Shown here: positions 12,192 to 13,418 of the stretch, in pieces
Numbering within the stretch: the stretch's first letter is position 1
Layout of the letters: every line of letters starts with the position of its first letter
Notes under the pieces: generated by a model
The model's database searches: none
Told to the model about the DNA's origin: nothing
The model's input: the letters and a program-made list of their open reading frames with translations, nothing else
Source of the DNA: Ruminococcus sp.
GTDB taxonomy: Bacteria; Bacillota; Clostridia; Oscillospirales; Acutalibacteraceae
Length of the DNA: 13,418 nt
Direction: 5' to 3'
NCBI GenBank assembly: GCA_017380355.1
Contig: JAFOED010000152.1
Location: forward strand, 1-13,418
Program-made: the position numbers and the translations under genes

Positions 12192-13418
12192 TTACTCAAT
12201 CGGTGCAGTTGGAGCAGTTGGAATATAGTTTTCCTCGAGCTCAACTTCGTTATATCTTCTCATACCTGTACCAGCAGGAACAAGTTTACCGATAAGAACG
12301 TTTTCTTTAAGACCGATGAGTGGGTCAACCTTACCCTTGATAGCAGCATCAGTAAGAACACGAGTTGTTTCCTGGAATGATGCAGCTGACAGGAAGCTAT
12401 CTGTAGCAAGAGAAGCCTTTGTGATACCAAGGAGAAGCTGTGTCCATGTAGCTTCCTTGAGGCCTTCTTCGCCTTGAGCGATACGCTCTCTGATCTTCTT
12501 GTTAGCATGGATAACTTCGTTACGGTTGTAGAGCTGACCTGACATAAAGTCTGTTGAGCCTGCGTCGTCAACCTTAACTTTCTTCATCATCTGACGTACG
12601 ATAACCTCGATGTGCTTATCGTTGATATCAACACCCTGTAAACGGTATGTGCTCTGTACTTCTGAGATGAGGTAGTCCTGCACAGCCTTAGGGCCGAGAA
12701 TATCAAGAATGTCATGTGGGTTAATAGCACCGTCTGTGATTTTGTCACCCTTCTTAATCTGCTGTCCTTCTTCAACAGCAACTCTGAAGCCGAACGGAAT
12801 GAGATATGCTCTCTCTTCGCTTGTCTCCTTATCATATACAACAGCGTGACGGTTATTCTTGATGTCTTCGAAACGAACTTCACCGTCGATTTCACTGATG
12901 ATAGCAAGTGACTTCGGTTTACGTGACTCAAAGAGTTCTTCAACTCTTGGAAGACCCTGTGTGATATCTTCTGCTGACGCAACACCACCGGTATGGAATG
13001 TTCTCATTGTAAGCTGAGTACCAGGCTCACCGATAGACTGAGCAGCAATAATACCAACTGCCTCACCGACAGTAACAGGCTGACCGTTTGCAAGGTTAGA
13101 GCCGTAGCACTTCTTACATACACCGTACTTAGAGTGACAGCCGAGGATTGAACGGATTTCAATCTTCTCTACACCTGAGTTAACGATGATATCAGCTTCG
13201 TTATCGCCCATGAGTGTATCTTTAGAAACAAGCACGTTGCCTGCTTCGTCGCAGAAATCGTGTACAAGGTAACGACCGATGAGACGCTCGTGTAAGCCCT
13301 CAATTGTCTGCTTACCTGCTTTGATGTCGAATACTTCGAGACCCTCAGTTGAGCCACAATCGTCCTCACGGATGATAACATCCTGTGATACGTCAACAAG
13401 ACGACGAGTAAGGTAACC
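12192..13418 (-). CDS. rpoC: RNA polymerase beta' subunit, C-terminal 408 residues (5' end outside window)
   Basis: The largest RNA polymerase subunit, carrying much of the active centre. The frame is open to the window edge, so only the C-terminal third is present. The fragment begins GYLTRRLVDVSQDVIIRED. The second zinc site is complete: Cys21, Cys94, Cys101 and Cys104 (CHSKYGVCKKC, C-x6-C-x2-C). The trigger loop GEPGTQLTMRTFHTGG lies near 130-145, followed directly by ASAEDITQGLPRVEELFE, so the large insertion found in E. coli is absent, as in Firmicutes. The bridge to the C-terminus continues through SFLSAASFQETTRVLTDAAI and GKLVPAGTGMRRY, and the protein ends soon after. The internal GTG at 13235 is not the start. 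A strong terminator follows. Confidence 0.98.
   Translation of the reverse strand, partial: GYLTRRLVDVSQDVIIREDDCGSTEGLEVFDIKAGKQTIEGLHERLIGRYLVHDFCDEAGNVLVSKDTLMGDNEADIIVNSGVEKIEIRSILGCHSKYGVCKKCYGSNLANGQPVTVGEAVGIIAAQSIGEPGTQLTMRTFHTGGVASAEDITQGLPRVEELFESRKPKSLAIISEIDGEVRFEDIKNNRHAVVYDKETSEERAYLIPFGFRVAVEEGQQIKKGDKITDGAINPHDILDILGPKAVQDYLISEVQSTYRLQGVDINDKHIEVIVRQMMKKVKVDDAGSTDFMSGQLYNRNEVIHANKKIRERIAQGEEGLKEATWTQLLLGITKASLATDSFLSAASFQETTRVLTDAAIKGKVDPLIGLKENVLIGKLVPAGTGMRRYNEVELEENYIPTAPTAPIE

Noticed and set aside
1..13418. CRISPR arrays, tRNA or rRNA genes, transposases
   Set aside because: Read on both strands, no regularly spaced repeats, no tRNA-like or rRNA sequence and no transposase or integrase frame were seen.

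Overview
The window looks like chromosomal DNA of a Firmicute of class Clostridia, probably near the Ruminococcaceae/Oscillospiraceae. Reasons: strong AGGAGG ribosome binding sites ahead of nearly every gene, TTGACA/TATAAT promoters, the Gram-positive form of ribosomal protein S12 with its N-terminal insertion, a DUF1292 protein, a QueT transporter and a stand-alone flavin reductase-rubredoxin. No plasmid, phage, transposase or CRISPR signal is seen. The family placement is inference from gene content.

Layout, left to right. At 1-335 lies the 5' part of metA (minus), whose acyl-donor residue 111 is Glu, pointing to acetyl-CoA rather than succinyl-CoA. Its upstream region (336-440) has an asymmetric hairpin and an 18-bp palindrome, and next to it is a ~140-bp imperfect palindrome (440-580) that abuts the proS stop codon. 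Then come proS (580-2019), acpP (2179-2406) and a phosphoglucomutase/phosphomannomutase gene (2776-4278), all minus. proS, acpP and the mutase gene each have a recognisable promoter; acpP and the mutase gene each end in an intrinsic terminator.

The 4279-4693 gap is a divergent control region. It drives the mutase gene leftwards and a small unrecognised gene (4694-4957) rightwards. A second plus-strand unit at 5080-5907 carries a DUF1292 protein overlapped by a small lipoprotein gene. A shared terminator then meets the convergent queT gene (minus, 5905-6441), which has a structured leader where preQ1 riboswitches are often found.

From 6593 to 11371 runs the str operon on the minus strand, in the order of transcription rpsL, rpsG, fusA, tuf. 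There is a strong promoter before rpsL, a second promoter before tuf and a strong terminator after tuf. The ~200-nt rpsL leader holds a chain of alternately complementary segments, the best candidate here for an undescribed regulatory RNA.

Between the str operon and the 3' end of rpoC (12192-13418, minus) sits a plus-strand flavin reductase-rubredoxin gene (11495-12100) with its own promoter and terminator. It separates rpoBC from the str genes, which adjoin in many bacteria. Most of the window is ordinary core-genome content (translation, transcription, lipid and sugar metabolism); the unusual material is in the intergenic regions.
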